Below, one piece after another: positions 1 through 9,478 of a DNA stretch of 64,000 bases. Within the stretch, counting starts at the first letter, position 1, and each line of letters begins with the position of its first letter. Origin of the DNA: an uncultured Paraburkholderia sp. (GTDB lineage Bacteria > Pseudomonadota > Gammaproteobacteria > Burkholderiales > Burkholderiaceae); assembly GCA_940746715.1 (NCBI GenBank), contig CALNWN010000001.1, forward strand, positions 434,001-498,000, in the 5' to 3' direction. The position numbers and the translations under genes are program-made. The notes under the pieces were generated by a model that saw only the letters and a list, made by a program, of their open reading frames with translations, was not told where the DNA came from and searched no databases.

Positions 1-177
1 TCGCGCAGGGAGTCAGCGCGACGAAGCCAAGATAATAGCGGGCCGAACCGCTAAGGTCAATGTCTGACGAACATTTTTTGTGCCAATGTCGTCATTCACG
101 GAGAATCTTTTCACCCGGCCGCACCAACACACATTCACGAACGGGACGCTCCTCTACGCCCCGCCGCTCACATCGAA
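1..177. other. Left-edge intergenic sequence downstream of lysC
   Basis: No gene, RNA or convincing terminator is visible between the window edge and the lysC stop codon. A short T-run near position 75 follows only a five-pair stem pointing away from lysC, so I do not call it a terminator. Confidence 0.5.
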
Positions 178-1428
178 TTACGCCTGATCCAGTTCGAAAG
201 CCTTATGCAGCGCGCGCACGGCGAGCTCCATATACTTCTCGTCTATCAGCACCGAAATCTTGATTTCGGAGGTCGAGATCATCTGAATGTTGATGCCCTC
301 TTCCGACAGCGTATGGAACATCGTGCTCGCGATGCCCACGTGCGAGCGCATGCCGACGCCCACCACCGACACCTTCGACACCTTCGGATCGCCCAGCACC
401 TGCTCGGCCTGCACGTGACCCTTCACCTGATTCGTGAGGATGTCCATGGCGCGCTGATAATCGCCGCGGCCGACGGTAAACGTGAAAGCCGTTTTGCCCT
501 CGACGCTCTGGTTCTGGATGATCATGTCGACGTCGATATTCGCGTCCGCCACCGGGCCGAGAATCTGATACGCGATGCCCGGCTTGTCGGGCACACCCAT
601 CACGGCAATGCGAGCTTCGTCGCGCTGAAACGCGATGCCCGAGATGACTGCTTTTTCCATGGTCTCGTCTTCTTCAAAAGTAATCAGGGTGCCCGACTTC
701 ATTTCAGCGTCGAGCGGGATGAGCGGATCGGTCAGGCTCGACAGCACGCGCGTCTTGACCTGATATTTGCCGGCGAACTCCACCGAGCGGATCTGCAGCA
801 CCTTGGAACCCAGGCTTGCCATTTCCAGTATTTCTTCGAACGTCACGCGGTCGAGCCGGCGCGCTTCTTCCACCACGCGCGGGTCGGTGGTGTACACCCC
901 GTCGACGTCCGTGTAGATCAGGCACTCGTCGGCCTTCAACGCAGCCGCGACCGCGACCGCCGACGTGTCCGAACCGCCGCGGCCGAGCGTCGTGATGTTG
1001 CCCTCCGGGTCAATACCCTGGAAGCCCGTGATCACCACGACCTTGCCCGCGTCGAGATCGCGCAGCACGCGCTCGCCGTCGATTTCGCTGATGCGCGCTT
1101 TCGTGAACGCGCTATCCGTTTTGACCGGCACTTGCCAGCCGGCGTAGCTGACCGCGTCGACGCCGGCTTCCTGCAGCGCGATGGCGAGGAGGCCCGAGCT
1201 GACCTGTTCGCCGGTCGCGGCGATCATGTCGAGTTCGCGCGGGCTCGGCTGGGTCGTGATCTCTTTCGCGAGGCCGAGCAAGCGGTTCGTTTCGCCGGAC
1301 ATTGCCGACGGCACGACCACCATCTTGTGACCGGCCTTATACCATTTCGCGACGCGCTTGGCGACGTTCTTGATGCGCTCGACCGAGCCCATCGAAGTGC
1401 CGCCGTATTTATGTACGATGAGTGCCAT
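178..1428 (-). CDS. lysC: Aspartate kinase
   Basis: This enzyme phosphorylates aspartate to 4-phosphoaspartate, the first step toward lysine, threonine, methionine and diaminopimelate for the cell wall. The 416-residue protein opens with the kinase signature KYGGTSMG (residues 7-14) and carries GRGGSD at 149-154, both typical of amino-acid kinases. The last roughly 150 residues form the two ACT-type regulatory domains of the class that is feedback-inhibited by lysine and threonine. The reading frame is open 23 codons further upstream, but the MALIVHKYGG start at 1428 matches the family. It is the last gene of the minus-strand run cysS-alkA-accA-tilS-lysC, and dapA of the same pathway is also in this window. 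Confidence 0.97.
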   Translation of the reverse strand: MALIVHKYGGTSMGSVERIKNVAKRVAKWYKAGHKMVVVPSAMSGETNRLLGLAKEITTQPSPRELDMIAATGEQVSSGLLAIALQEAGVDAVSYAGWQVPVKTDSAFTKARISEIDGERVLRDLDAGKVVVITGFQGIDPEGNITTLGRGGSDTSAVAVAAALKADECLIYTDVDGVYTTDPRVVEEARRLDRVTFEEILEMASLGSKVLQIRSVEFAGKYQVKTRVLSSLTDPLIPLDAEMKSGTLITFEEDETMEKAVISGIAFQRDEARIAVMGVPDKPGIAYQILGPVADANIDVDMIIQNQSVEGKTAFTFTVGRGDYQRAMDILTNQVKGHVQAEQVLGDPKVSKVSVVGVGMRSHVGIASTMFHTLSEEGINIQMISTSEIKISVLIDEKYMELAVRALHKAFELDQA

Positions 1429-1822
1429 TGTCGTTCTGAACTGAAGGAGAAACCGCGCTGGCGCTTGCGACGACCGCACAAAAGCACAGGGGCGCAACGT
1501 CTCGTGAACGGCGGCAAAGTGTGCGGCGGCGTGGATGCAGCGCGTGCAGCACGCGCGGATTTGCCCGTGATTGATCGCTAATGGCTTACCGGAAAACTCG
1601 GATCACGATCGGAAAACCGACAAAAGCGACGGCAAAAGCGGGTCGGGCAAACAAGTTAACGTACCTGAAGAGGCGCAAAAAGACAAGCCGCAAAGGCCTT
1701 GGCGCCACTCGCGGGCAACGCTCGGAACGCCTGTCGGAGCTGGGCGGAAGGCCTTATTCGCAGGGCAATCGCACCCTATTTCGAGCGCGGCCGGTTCGCC
1801 GGAACGGTAGCCGACCGGCCGG
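1429..1822. other. Intergenic gap between tilS and lysC (394 bp)
   Basis: This is an unusually long spacer for two same-strand housekeeping genes. I see no tRNA, no open frame with sensible composition and no T-tailed hairpin. Around 1790-1825 there are overlapping CCGG-rich inverted segments just after the tilS stop, which could fold but lack a T-run. The lysC promoter presumably lies here, but I cannot point to clear -35 and -10 boxes. Confidence 0.5.
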
Positions 1823-3286
1823 TCAGGCGATCAGCAGGTCCTCGCGCCAGACAATCGTCACACGCGCTTCGTCAGGCGCCGCAGGTCCCGGCAACAGTGC
1901 ACGATTCACGCCGAGCAAAGGGACGAACAGCAGTTCATCGCCGAGAAAAAGCAACGGCACGTCGCGCTTCCACGAGGGAATGCCGCGTTCCTGAAAGAGG
2001 TTCTTCAGCGTTCGACTCCGCGCGCCCGGCGCGGCGCTCGTACGCATGCGCTCGCCGCCCGTGCGCGAACGCGCGCTCAGCAATGCTCGCCGAAGCAGGC
2101 TCGCGGGAATCGCGTCGTCGGCCGGGGCGTTGGCCGTATTTGCGCTGTTCGTGATCGAGGCGTCGACCGGCTGGAAGATAAAAGTGCCGCGCCACTGCGG
2201 CAAACACCAGATCGCCTCGCCTTGCCAGGCCAGTTCGCTGATCTCTCGCTCGGTGAATGCGCTTTCGTCGGCGGCACCGCGGCTGTCGCCCGCTTCCCAA
2301 TACACGAGTCCGCGATAGCTGCGCAACGCATGCCCCGCATGGTCGATGCGCAGACCATGTCCGTCGCCGTCCGCGCCGACTTCGCGCAGTCGACGCAGCG
2401 CATCGCCAAGACGCGCGCTCGACGCCGCGATCAACCCTTGCTGTCGCATCCAGTAGCGCATCAGATTGAGCGCGCGGTCGTCGTCGAGTGCGATCAGCGC
2501 GTCGTGCGCGAGCGCGCGGCCACCGTCGCGCGAGACCGCCTCCAGGTCGATGCGTGCAAGCGCGTCGAGCAAGCGCTGCGCCGCCGCCGCATGCGCTGCC
2601 GTGCGCGCAAGCGCATCGCGGAAACCGGGGAAGTGAACCATCAACGCGGGCGTGACTTCGTGGCGCAGCGCGTTGCGCGCAAAGCGCGTGTCCGCGTTGG
2701 ATTCGTCGTCGATCCAGCGCAGATGGCGTGCGCTCGCGTAATGCTCGATCTGCGCGCGCAGCACATGAAGCAAGGGCCGCACGCGCTTTGCCGCGGCGCC
2801 CTCGGGCGAGAACTCCGGCGCCATTGCCGCGAGGCCCGCCAGGCCCGCGCCGCGCAGCAGTTGCAGCAGCACCGTTTCGGCCTGATCGTCCGCGTGTTGC
2901 GCGAGCCATAGCGAATGAATGCCGTGCTCTGCACATAGCGCGTCCAGCGAGCGATAACGCGCGTCGCGTGCGGCGGCCTCGACGCTCACGCCGGCATCGC
3001 GCGACACCTCGACATGACGCACCGCGAACTCAACGCCACGCTCGCGCGCGAACGCCTCGCAATGCGCGAGCCACGCGTCGGCGTTCGGACTCAGGCCGTG
3101 ATGCACATGAAGCGCCACGCAACGCGACGGGCCGGCGACGCGCGCGGCGGCATCCAGCAATACGCTCGAATCGACACCGCCGCTAAACGCAATGCCGATG
3201 CGCGCATCCGCGGGAAGCGCGTCAAGCGCAACGCCGACCGCCTCGAGAACGAGGCGGTCGGCAGGCGATTCGGCAGTGGAAGTCAC
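1823..3286 (-). CDS. tilS: tRNA(Ile)-lysidine synthase
   Basis: TilS attaches lysine to the wobble cytidine of the CAU-anticodon isoleucine tRNA, so that it reads AUA rather than AUG; it is normally essential. The 487-residue protein has the ATP-pyrophosphatase P-loop SGGVDSS at residues 35-41, followed by the HVHHGLS region and the N-type ATPase core. Behind the core come the TilS substrate-binding and C-terminal domains. Length and domain order match proteobacterial TilS. It lies directly downstream of accA (58 bp) on the same strand, an arrangement usual in Burkholderiaceae. Confidence 0.96.
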   Translation of the reverse strand: MTSTAESPADRLVLEAVGVALDALPADARIGIAFSGGVDSSVLLDAAARVAGPSRCVALHVHHGLSPNADAWLAHCEAFARERGVEFAVRHVEVSRDAGVSVEAAARDARYRSLDALCAEHGIHSLWLAQHADDQAETVLLQLLRGAGLAGLAAMAPEFSPEGAAAKRVRPLLHVLRAQIEHYASARHLRWIDDESNADTRFARNALRHEVTPALMVHFPGFRDALARTAAHAAAAQRLLDALARIDLEAVSRDGGRALAHDALIALDDDRALNLMRYWMRQQGLIAASSARLGDALRRLREVGADGDGHGLRIDHAGHALRSYRGLVYWEAGDSRGAADESAFTEREISELAWQGEAIWCLPQWRGTFIFQPVDASITNSANTANAPADDAIPASLLRRALLSARSRTGGERMRTSAAPGARSRTLKNLFQERGIPSWKRDVPLLFLGDELLFVPLLGVNRALLPGPAAPDEARVTIVWREDLLIA

Positions 3287-3344
3287 GTCGCTAGCGCAGT
3301 AGGAACGCGTGCGCGCCGATGGACGAAAGAAAAGGCGCGCGGGC

Positions 3345-4316
3345 TCAGGCGCCCGGCGTCGTTTCCTTGAACTTGCCGTACGCCATCAGCCGTTCGAAAC
3401 GGCGCTGACGCAGGTCGTTGATGCTCATGCCCTGGAACTGACGCAGCGAATCGGCGAGCGCGCGGCGCAGCAGCGCAGCCATGCCCTTCGGGTCGCGATG
3501 CGCGCCGCCGAGCGGCTCGTTGACGATCTTGTCGATCAGACCGAGCGCTTTCAGCCGATGCGCGGTGAGGCCCAGCGCCTCGGCCGCTTCCGGCGCCTTG
3601 GCCGCGCTCTTCCACAGAATCGACGCGCAGCCTTCCGGGGAAATCACCGAATAGGTCGAGAATTGCAGCATCAGCACGCTGTCGCCGACCGCAATGGCGA
3701 GCGCGCCACCCGAACCGCCCTCGCCGATGATCGTCGCGATGAGCGGCGTCTTCAATTCGGCCATCACATACAAATTGCGGCCAATGGCTTCCGACTGCCC
3801 GCGCTCTTCCGCGCCGATGCCCGGGTAGGCGCCCGGCGTGTCGATGAACGTGAAGATCGGCAAGCTGAACTTTTCGGCCAGGCGCATGAGCCGTTCCGCC
3901 TTGCGATAGCCTTCGGGGCGCGGCATGCCGAAGTTGCGCAGCGCGCGCTCCTTCGTGTCGCGGCCTTTCTGATGACCGATCACCATGCAGGCCTGGCCAT
4001 TGAATCGCGCCAGACCGCCGACGATGGACAGGTCGTCCGCATAGCTGCGGTCGCCGTGCAATTCGTGGAAGTCGGTGAAGAGCTCGTTCACGTAGTCGAA
4101 CGTGTATGGGCGCTGCGGATGACGGGCAATTTGCGAAACTTGCCAAGGCGTGAGGTTCGCGTACAGATCTTTCGTTAGCTGCTGGCTTTTCTTGGACAGC
4201 CGCTCAATCTCTTCCGAAATATCGACGGCCGAATCGTCCTGCACGAAGCGCAATTCTTCGATCTTCGCTTCGAGTTCAGCGATCGGCTGTTCGAAATCCA
4301 GAAAGGTGGTCTTCAT
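3345..4316 (-). CDS. accA: Acetyl-CoA carboxylase carboxyltransferase subunit alpha
   Basis: AccA forms the carboxyltransferase half of acetyl-CoA carboxylase with AccD, which is not in this window. It transfers CO2 from carboxybiotin to acetyl-CoA to give malonyl-CoA for fatty-acid synthesis. The 323-residue product is full length. It has the N-terminal helical segment ([15 protein letters not shown]) and the crotonase-fold core with the [10 protein letters not shown] glycine-rich stretch that builds the oxyanion pocket. An AAGGAT ribosome-binding site sits eight bases before the ATG. It lies between alkA and tilS on the same strand. Confidence 0.97.
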   Translation of the reverse strand: MKTTFLDFEQPIAELEAKIEELRFVQDDSAVDISEEIERLSKKSQQLTKDLYANLTPWQVSQIARHPQRPYTFDYVNELFTDFHELHGDRSYADDLSIVGGLARFNGQACMVIGHQKGRDTKERALRNFGMPRPEGYRKAERLMRLAEKFSLPIFTFIDTPGAYPGIGAEERGQSEAIGRNLYVMAELKTPLIATIIGEGGSGGALAIAVGDSVLMLQFSTYSVISPEGCASILWKSAAKAPEAAEALGLTAHRLKALGLIDKIVNEPLGGAHRDPKGMAALLRRALADSLRQFQGMSINDLRQRRFERLMAYGKFKETTPGA

Positions 4317-4439
4317 TGGTTTTAATCCTTGGACTTACCGGCAGCGCGTATTCTAACCGCGCTCGCCGATGTCAAAACCACTTCGCAACTATCAGAACCT
4401 AACGTTTGATAGCCTTGAAAGCGGCAACGCTTCTCTTTT
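4317..4439. other. Short spacer between the alkA-type gene and accA
   Basis: This 123-bp spacer is locally AT-richer than its surroundings and probably carries accA promoter elements. No clear terminator is visible; an AAAGCG-GCAA-CGCTT hairpin with a short T-run lies at about 4415-4438 but is weak. Confidence 0.4.
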
Positions 4440-5534
4440 TCAGTAGTCGACCGGCAGCGGGTCGAGACTACGCCACATATACCAGGTGGCGACGGTGCGC
4501 CACGGCTCCCAGTTCGCGGCGACCTCGCGCGCTTCGCTACGTGTGACCGGCTCGCCGCTAAAGTAATTGACGCTGATGGCGCGGATCAGACCGAGGTCGT
4601 CGAGCGGCAGCACGTCCGGACGCGACAGGTTGAAGATGAGAAACATCTCCGCCGTCCAGCGGCCGATGCCGCGAATCTGCGTGAGCTCGGCGATCACCGC
4701 CTCGTCTTCCATGGACTGCCACTTGCCGACGTGCAGCGCACCCGACACGAAATGCTGCGCGAGGTCGAGCACATACTCCGCCTTGCGCTTCGAGAGACCG
4801 CACGCCGTCAGTTTTTCCTGGCCCAGCTTGATGAACTGCTGCGACACGAGCTTCGGGCAGGCCGCCGCGACTTTCGTCCACACGGCCTGCGCGGACGCGA
4901 CCGAAATCTGCTGACCGACCACCGAGCGCGCGAGCGTGACGAACGGATCGCCGCGGCTCAGCAGATGCACGGGGCCGAACTTCGGGATCAGCTTCTTCAG
5001 AATACGGTCGCGCTTGACGAGGTCGGCGCACGCCTTGTCCCAGTAATCGGGACGCGTGGCTTCAGGCGCGAGGCCGGCGATCTGCACCGGCACCGCGACC
5101 TCGGTCGCGCTCGCCGCTTCCCCGCCCGCCGCCGACGACGCGCGCGTCTTGCGAACGATTTCGCCTTCCTGGCCTTCTTGCGTCTTTGCAACGCGCGCGA
5201 GTTCCTGCACGTCGCCCGTGAGTTCGGGAGGCAACGCGCCGTTGCCGCTCGTCGCCTTTGCACGCGTAGCCGTGGCTGAGGACGCTTTCGCGCGCTTCGG
5301 GGCCGCCGCGCGAGGCGTGGACGCAGGCGCGGATGCGCCGTTCAGCGCGCGCTTGACGGTGCTCTTCTTCGACGCGCCAGCCGCGCTCTTCGCCGCCGCC
5401 TCTGCGCCTTTCGACGATGCTGCCTTAACCGCGCCGCTTGCCGTGCGCGCCGACGTTCGAGTCGGCTTTGCCGCGGCTGCCGCGCCTGTTTTAGAGGCGG
5501 CTCGCTTAGCCGGCGTCTTCGTGGCCGTTGCCAT
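4440..5534 (-). CDS. DNA-3-methyladenine glycosylase, AlkA-like HhH-GPD, with long Ala/Lys-rich N-terminal tail
   Basis: The C-terminal 200 residues are a helix-hairpin-helix GPD DNA glycosylase that would excise alkylated purines. The hairpin IRGIGRWTAEM and the catalytic aspartate motif LPLDDLGL are both present. The first roughly 155 of 364 residues are a low-complexity tail of Ala, Lys, Thr, Ser and Pro with AAAK and KRA blocks. It resembles the basic tails of bacterial histone H1-like proteins and probably binds DNA non-specifically. The ATG at 5534 is the only start that includes the whole tail; 47 bp separate it from cysS. Whether the tail is always translated cannot be told from the sequence. 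Confidence 0.9.
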   Translation of the reverse strand: MATATKTPAKRAASKTGAAAAAKPTRTSARTASGAVKAASSKGAEAAAKSAAGASKKSTVKRALNGASAPASTPRAAAPKRAKASSATATRAKATSGNGALPPELTGDVQELARVAKTQEGQEGEIVRKTRASSAAGGEAASATEVAVPVQIAGLAPEATRPDYWDKACADLVKRDRILKKLIPKFGPVHLLSRGDPFVTLARSVVGQQISVASAQAVWTKVAAACPKLVSQQFIKLGQEKLTACGLSKRKAEYVLDLAQHFVSGALHVGKWQSMEDEAVIAELTQIRGIGRWTAEMFLIFNLSRPDVLPLDDLGLIRAISVNYFSGEPVTRSEAREVAANWEPWRTVATWYMWRSLDPLPVDY

Positions 5535-5581
5535 CCTGCCTCCTGCCTGGCGAGTCGTTCAGAGGGAAGTACGAGGTGCGC

Positions 5582-6979
5582 TCACACACGCCGCCACTCG
5601 GTCAACCCGCCGGGTTTGTCTTCAAGTGCAACGCCGGCCTCGAGCAATTGGGCCCGGATCCGGTCTGCTGCCGCATAGTCCTTCGCCTGCTTGGCGGCCG
5701 CGCGCTCGGCGATCTTCGCTTCGATCGCGGCAGGCTCGAGCGCGCCCTGTACCGCGGCGCCCGCTGCCTGCTGCAGGTATGCACGCGGCTCGCGCCCGAG
5801 CAGCCCGAGCACCGCGCCCAGCGAGCGCAACTGACGGGCAAGCGCGGGGTCGCGCGTGCGGTTCACTTCTGTTGCCAACTCGAACAACACCGACATCGCA
5901 ACCGGCGTGTTGAAGTCGTCGTTCATGGCTGCCTGGAAACGCTGCGCGTGCGCTTCGTTCCAGTCGAGCGCGGCGCCGTCCGGCGTGACGTCCGTGAGCG
6001 CCGTATAGAGGCGGCCGAGGGCGTTGCGGGCGTCGTCGATATGCACGTCGCTATAGTTCAGCGGCGAACGGTAATGCGCGCGTGCGATGAAGAACCGCAC
6101 GACCTCGGCATCGTACTGCGCCAAAACCTCGCGAATCGTAAAGAAATTATTCAACGACTTCGACATCTTCTCATTGTCGATCTGCACATAGCCGTTGTGC
6201 ATCCAGTAATTCACGAAGGGTTGACCCGTCGCAGCTTCGCTTTGCGCGATTTCGTTTTCGTGGTGCGGGAACTGCAGATCCTGGCCGCCGCCATGAATGT
6301 CGAAATGTTCGCCGAGCAAACTGCAGCCCATGGCCGAGCATTCGATATGCCAACCCGGACGGCCGCGGCCGTACTTCGAATCCCAGCCGGTGTCGGCGGG
6401 TTCGCCGGCTTTCGACTGCTTCCACAGTACGAAGTCGAGCGGGTCTTCTTTTGCGTCGTTCGCGGCGACGCGCTCGCCCGCGCGCAGATCTTCGAGCGAC
6501 TTGCCGGAGAGCTTGCCGTAGTCCGCGAACTTGCGCACCGCGTAGTTCACGTCGCCGTCTTTCGCCTGATACGCGTAGCCGTTCGCCTCGAGCGCCTCGA
6601 TCATGTCGAGCATCTGTGGGATGAAGTCGGTGGCGCGCGGCTCGATGTCGGGCCGCGCGATGCCGAGCGCGTCCGCGTCTTCATGCAGTGCCTCGATGAA
6701 GCGATCGGTCAGCGACTTGATCGTCTCGCCGTTTTCCACGGCGCGACGAATGATCTTGTCGTCGATGTCCGTGATGTTGCGCACGTACGTCACGTCATAG
6801 CCGAGCGTGCGCAGCCACCGCTGCACGATGTCGAACACGACCATGACACGCGCGTGACCGACGTGACAATAGTCGTACACGGTCATCCCGCAGACGTACA
6901 TCCGCACGACGCCTGCTTGCAGCGGCACGAAAGTTTGCTTGTCACGCGCGAGCGTGTTGTAGATGCGCAGTGATTCCAT
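5582..6979 (-). CDS. cysS: Cysteinyl-tRNA synthetase
   Basis: CysS charges tRNA(Cys) with cysteine in the cytoplasm and is essential. The 465-residue protein has the HIGH-type motif CHVGHARV around residues 38-45 and KMSKS at 271-275. The zinc-binding residues include Cys30, Cys214 and the HHENE segment near 239-243. Length and order are normal for class I CysRS. It is the first gene of the minus-strand run leading to lysC, and it is divergent from the TPR gene across a 288-bp region. Confidence 0.98.
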   Translation of the reverse strand: MESLRIYNTLARDKQTFVPLQAGVVRMYVCGMTVYDYCHVGHARVMVVFDIVQRWLRTLGYDVTYVRNITDIDDKIIRRAVENGETIKSLTDRFIEALHEDADALGIARPDIEPRATDFIPQMLDMIEALEANGYAYQAKDGDVNYAVRKFADYGKLSGKSLEDLRAGERVAANDAKEDPLDFVLWKQSKAGEPADTGWDSKYGRGRPGWHIECSAMGCSLLGEHFDIHGGGQDLQFPHHENEIAQSEAATGQPFVNYWMHNGYVQIDNEKMSKSLNNFFTIREVLAQYDAEVVRFFIARAHYRSPLNYSDVHIDDARNALGRLYTALTDVTPDGAALDWNEAHAQRFQAAMNDDFNTPVAMSVLFELATEVNRTRDPALARQLRSLGAVLGLLGREPRAYLQQAAGAAVQGALEPAAIEAKIAERAAAKQAKDYAAADRIRAQLLEAGVALEDKPGGLTEWRRV

Positions 6980-7222
6980 AGAGAACGGTGCGTGGGCCGA
7001 AAGAAATCCGCAATGGGTTGCATGCGTGCCGCCTGCGAAGCAAACGGCGCAGACGGACTGTTGCCTGACTCGGCCGGGCTCTGAGCAGACTATTGCCCGG
7101 CTGTTGACACACGCACAGCAGCCAACCGGTGCACCTAGTGCGGCGGTCAGGCTGCTATCAAGGCGGAGACGACCACGAGTGGCGAAAAGACAGCCGGCGG
7201 TTCGACGGAATGCGCAGACCTT

Positions 7223-7251
7223 TTGTTAGAATGGCTCGCTCGGAGTATAAC
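7223..7251 (+). promoter_or_regulatory. Sigma70-like promoter of the TPR gene
   Basis: A TTGTTA box at 7223-7228 and a TATAAC box at 7246-7251 are separated by 17 bases. This fits the vegetative consensus well. The implied start of transcription is only about ten bases before the ATG at 7268, so the leader would be very short. Confidence 0.5.
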
Positions 7252-7267
7252 ATCCAGACCCGAGCCT

Positions 7268-8116
7268 ATGAAACCTTCCAGCGGCCGCGCGCGCAGCGCT
7301 GCGACCCTCGCCGCGACGGCGTTTGGTGCCGCGTTTGCAGGCCCGTTTGCAGCCCTGTCTGGTGCCTCGCGTGCCACCTTGACGCGCGACTCCACGCAAG
7401 GCGCTCGCGGCAACGTGGCGCGCGCGTTCACGCTGCGTGTCACGGTAGCAGTCGCACTCGGCATTCTGCCGGGCGCCGCCGCCTTCGCGCAGAAAACGCC
7501 CACCATGCCGCAAGGCCCGGCCGTGCGCGACAATACGCCGGAAATCGACGCGTCCATCGGGCAGAAAGACTGGCAAGCCTCGCTGACGCAACTCGATGCG
7601 CGCATCGCGTCGAATCCGCGCGACGCACAGGCCAAATTCAAACGCGCCACCGTGCTCGCGCACCTGAATCGCGACGACGAAGCGATCACCGCCTTCACCG
7701 AACTCACGCAGCTGTACCCCGAGCTGCCCGAGCCGTACAACAATCTCGCAGCGCTGTACGCGAAGCATGGCCGCTACGTCGAAGCACGTGCCGCGCTCGA
7801 AACGGCGACCAAGGTCAATCCGGGCTACGGTCTTGCTTACGAGAACCTCGGCGACCTGTATCTGCGCATGGCCAATGAAGCGTACCGGCGCGCGCAAAGC
7901 CTCAGCAAGATCAGTGCCACGACCGCGCAGCGCCTCGCCGACATCCAGAAAATCGTGTCGCCGCCCAAGTCGGTCAAAGCGACTAAACGCGGCACTGCGG
8001 CACCGGAAGACGCCACGGCCGGCGCCACCGCGAACATGACGCAAACGCCCAGCTTCCAGTACGGCGGCGCACCCGGCTCGCTCGCCATGCCGCCTTACAT
8101 GGCGCCCTCGCACTAA
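7268..8116 (+). CDS. TPR-repeat exported protein
   Basis: The 282-residue product has tetratricopeptide repeats between about residues 105 and 215, including helices reading NPRDAQAKFKRA, YPELPEPYNNLAALYAK and NPGYGLAYENLGDLYLRMA. TPRs mediate protein-protein contact. The N-terminus holds two hydrophobic stretches: one near residues 10-30, and a signal-peptide-like one near 60-75 that ends GAAAFAQ. Export to the periplasm is therefore likely. The true start may lie downstream of 7268, because the first 50 residues look unlike a normal signal peptide and there is no clear ribosome-binding site. It is followed by two cyclophilin genes and may assist envelope protein folding, but that role is inferred from position only. 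Confidence 0.8.
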   Translation: MKPSSGRARSAATLAATAFGAAFAGPFAALSGASRATLTRDSTQGARGNVARAFTLRVTVAVALGILPGAAAFAQKTPTMPQGPAVRDNTPEIDASIGQKDWQASLTQLDARIASNPRDAQAKFKRATVLAHLNRDDEAITAFTELTQLYPELPEPYNNLAALYAKHGRYVEARAALETATKVNPGYGLAYENLGDLYLRMANEAYRRAQSLSKISATTAQRLADIQKIVSPPKSVKATKRGTAAPEDATAGATANMTQTPSFQYGGAPGSLAMPPYMAPSH

Positions 8117-8164
8117 CGCCGCCGAACTCGCGGTCACACGTTTTTTCCAACCCTGAGGATCTTC

Positions 8165-8749
8165 ATGAAATGGTTGATGTTGGCGCTCGGCAGCGCCACC
8201 CTGATCGCAAACGCACCCGCGTTTGCCCAGTCCGGTTCGCAAGCCGCGCATCCGTCCGTCCTCCTCAAGACGTCGGAAGGCGATATTCGCGTCGAGTTGT
8301 ATCCTGAGAAAGCGCCGAAAACCGTCGCGAACTTTCTCGACTATGTGAAGTCCGGTCAGTACAGCGGCACGATCTTTCATCGCGTGATTCGCGGCTTCAT
8401 GATTCAGGGCGGCGGCTACACGCAGAGCTTCGCCGAGAAGCCCACGCGCGCGCCGATTCCGCTCGAAAGCCGCAACGGTCTGAAGAACACGGCGGGCACG
8501 CTCGCCATGGCGCGTACCAGCGACCCGAATTCGGCCACCGCTCAGTTCTTCATCAACACCGTGGACAACGCCGGCCTCGACTATCCGAACCCGGACGGCA
8601 ACGGCTACGCGGTGTTCGGCAAGGTCACGAGCGGCATGGACGTCGTGAAGAAGATCGAAGCCACGCCGACCACCACGCGCGGACCGATGGGCGACGTGCC
8701 GCAAAAGCCGATCGTGATCGAATCGGCCACCGTGGTCGGCAGCAAGTAA
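8165..8749 (+). CDS. ppiA: Periplasmic cyclophilin-type peptidyl-prolyl isomerase
   Basis: PpiA catalyses cis-trans isomerisation of X-Pro bonds in exported proteins. The 194-residue precursor has a clear signal peptide (MKWLMLALGSATLIANAPAFA, cleavage after AFA). The bacterial cyclophilin core follows, with FHRVIRGFMIQGG, the [19 protein letters not shown] active-site block and GYAVFGKV. A GAGGA ribosome-binding site lies five bases before the ATG. It is followed by ppiB, a cytoplasmic paralogue about 60 percent similar by eye. The conserved GYAVFGKV region here is a useful control for the lesion in ppiB. Confidence 0.95.
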   Translation: MKWLMLALGSATLIANAPAFAQSGSQAAHPSVLLKTSEGDIRVELYPEKAPKTVANFLDYVKSGQYSGTIFHRVIRGFMIQGGGYTQSFAEKPTRAPIPLESRNGLKNTAGTLAMARTSDPNSATAQFFINTVDNAGLDYPNPDGNGYAVFGKVTSGMDVVKKIEATPTTTRGPMGDVPQKPIVIESATVVGSK

Positions 8750-8939
8750 CACGTAAGCAGCGGCAGTCAACAACGCAGCAACTAGCGCAACAGGTCACGC
8801 AAGGATAGACGCGTCGAACTCACGCCACCGCGCGGGCCGCCGTCAATGCATGACAAGCATGCAAGCGCAGCAACTTCGAAAAGCGCACGACGGCGCGCCG
8901 CGTCCTCTCCACCCAACCCGTTCATCAAAGGATTCCATC

Positions 8940-9433
8940 ATGGTTGAACTGCATACGAACCACGGCGTCATCAAACTCGAACTGGACGCCGAGAAGGCGC
9001 CGAAGTCGGTTGAGAACTTCCTCAACTACGTGAAGGCCGGCCACTACGACAACACGGTGTTTCACCGCGTGATCGACGGCTTCATGATCCAGGGCGGCGG
9101 CTTCGAACCGGGCATGAAGCAAAAGCCGACGGCCGAGCCGATCAACAACGAAGCGAACAACGGCCTGAAGAACGTGAACGGCTCGATCGCGATGGCTCGC
9201 ACGAACGACCCGCATTCGGCCACCGCGCAATTCTTCATCAACGTGAACGACAACGATTTCCTGAACCACTCGTCGCCGACGCCGCAAGGCTGGGGCTAGC
9301 GGTGTTCGGCAAGGTGGTCGAAGGCATGGACATCGTCGAGAAAATCAAGAAGGTCAAGACGGGTTCGAAGGGCTTTCATCAGGACGTGCCGGTCGACGAC
9401 GTCGTGATCGAAAAGGCCGTGATCGTCGACTGA
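8940..9433 (+). pseudogene. ppiB: Cytoplasmic cyclophilin-type peptidyl-prolyl isomerase, frameshifted
   Basis: The frame from ATG 8940 (AAAGGA seven bases upstream) encodes a signal-less cyclophilin with [13 protein letters not shown] and [18 protein letters not shown]. It stops at a TAG at 9297-9299, after PQGWG. The missing last 45 residues (VFGKVVEGMDIVEKIKK and on to a TGA at 9431-9433) continue in the next frame. The paralogue ppiA has GGCTACGCGGTG where this gene has GGCTAGCGGTG, so one C is missing between 9298 and 9299. Restored, the protein would be 164 residues, the usual PpiB length. The site is not a homopolymer. It may be a real mutation or a sequence error. Confidence 0.9.
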
Positions 9434-9478
9434 TTGCGCACGCGCCTCGACTGAAAAACTGAAAGACAGGCACCTTCA

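Noticed and set aside
205..1581. Long open frame antisense to lysC, and similar ones antisense to hflK/hflC (34396-36687), der (38809-39885), dapA (51204-52109) and trpS (52784-54643)
   Set aside because: In GC-rich genes with strong third-position bias, one antisense frame often stays open. The products are Arg/His-rich with no family similarity, and the sense genes are certain.
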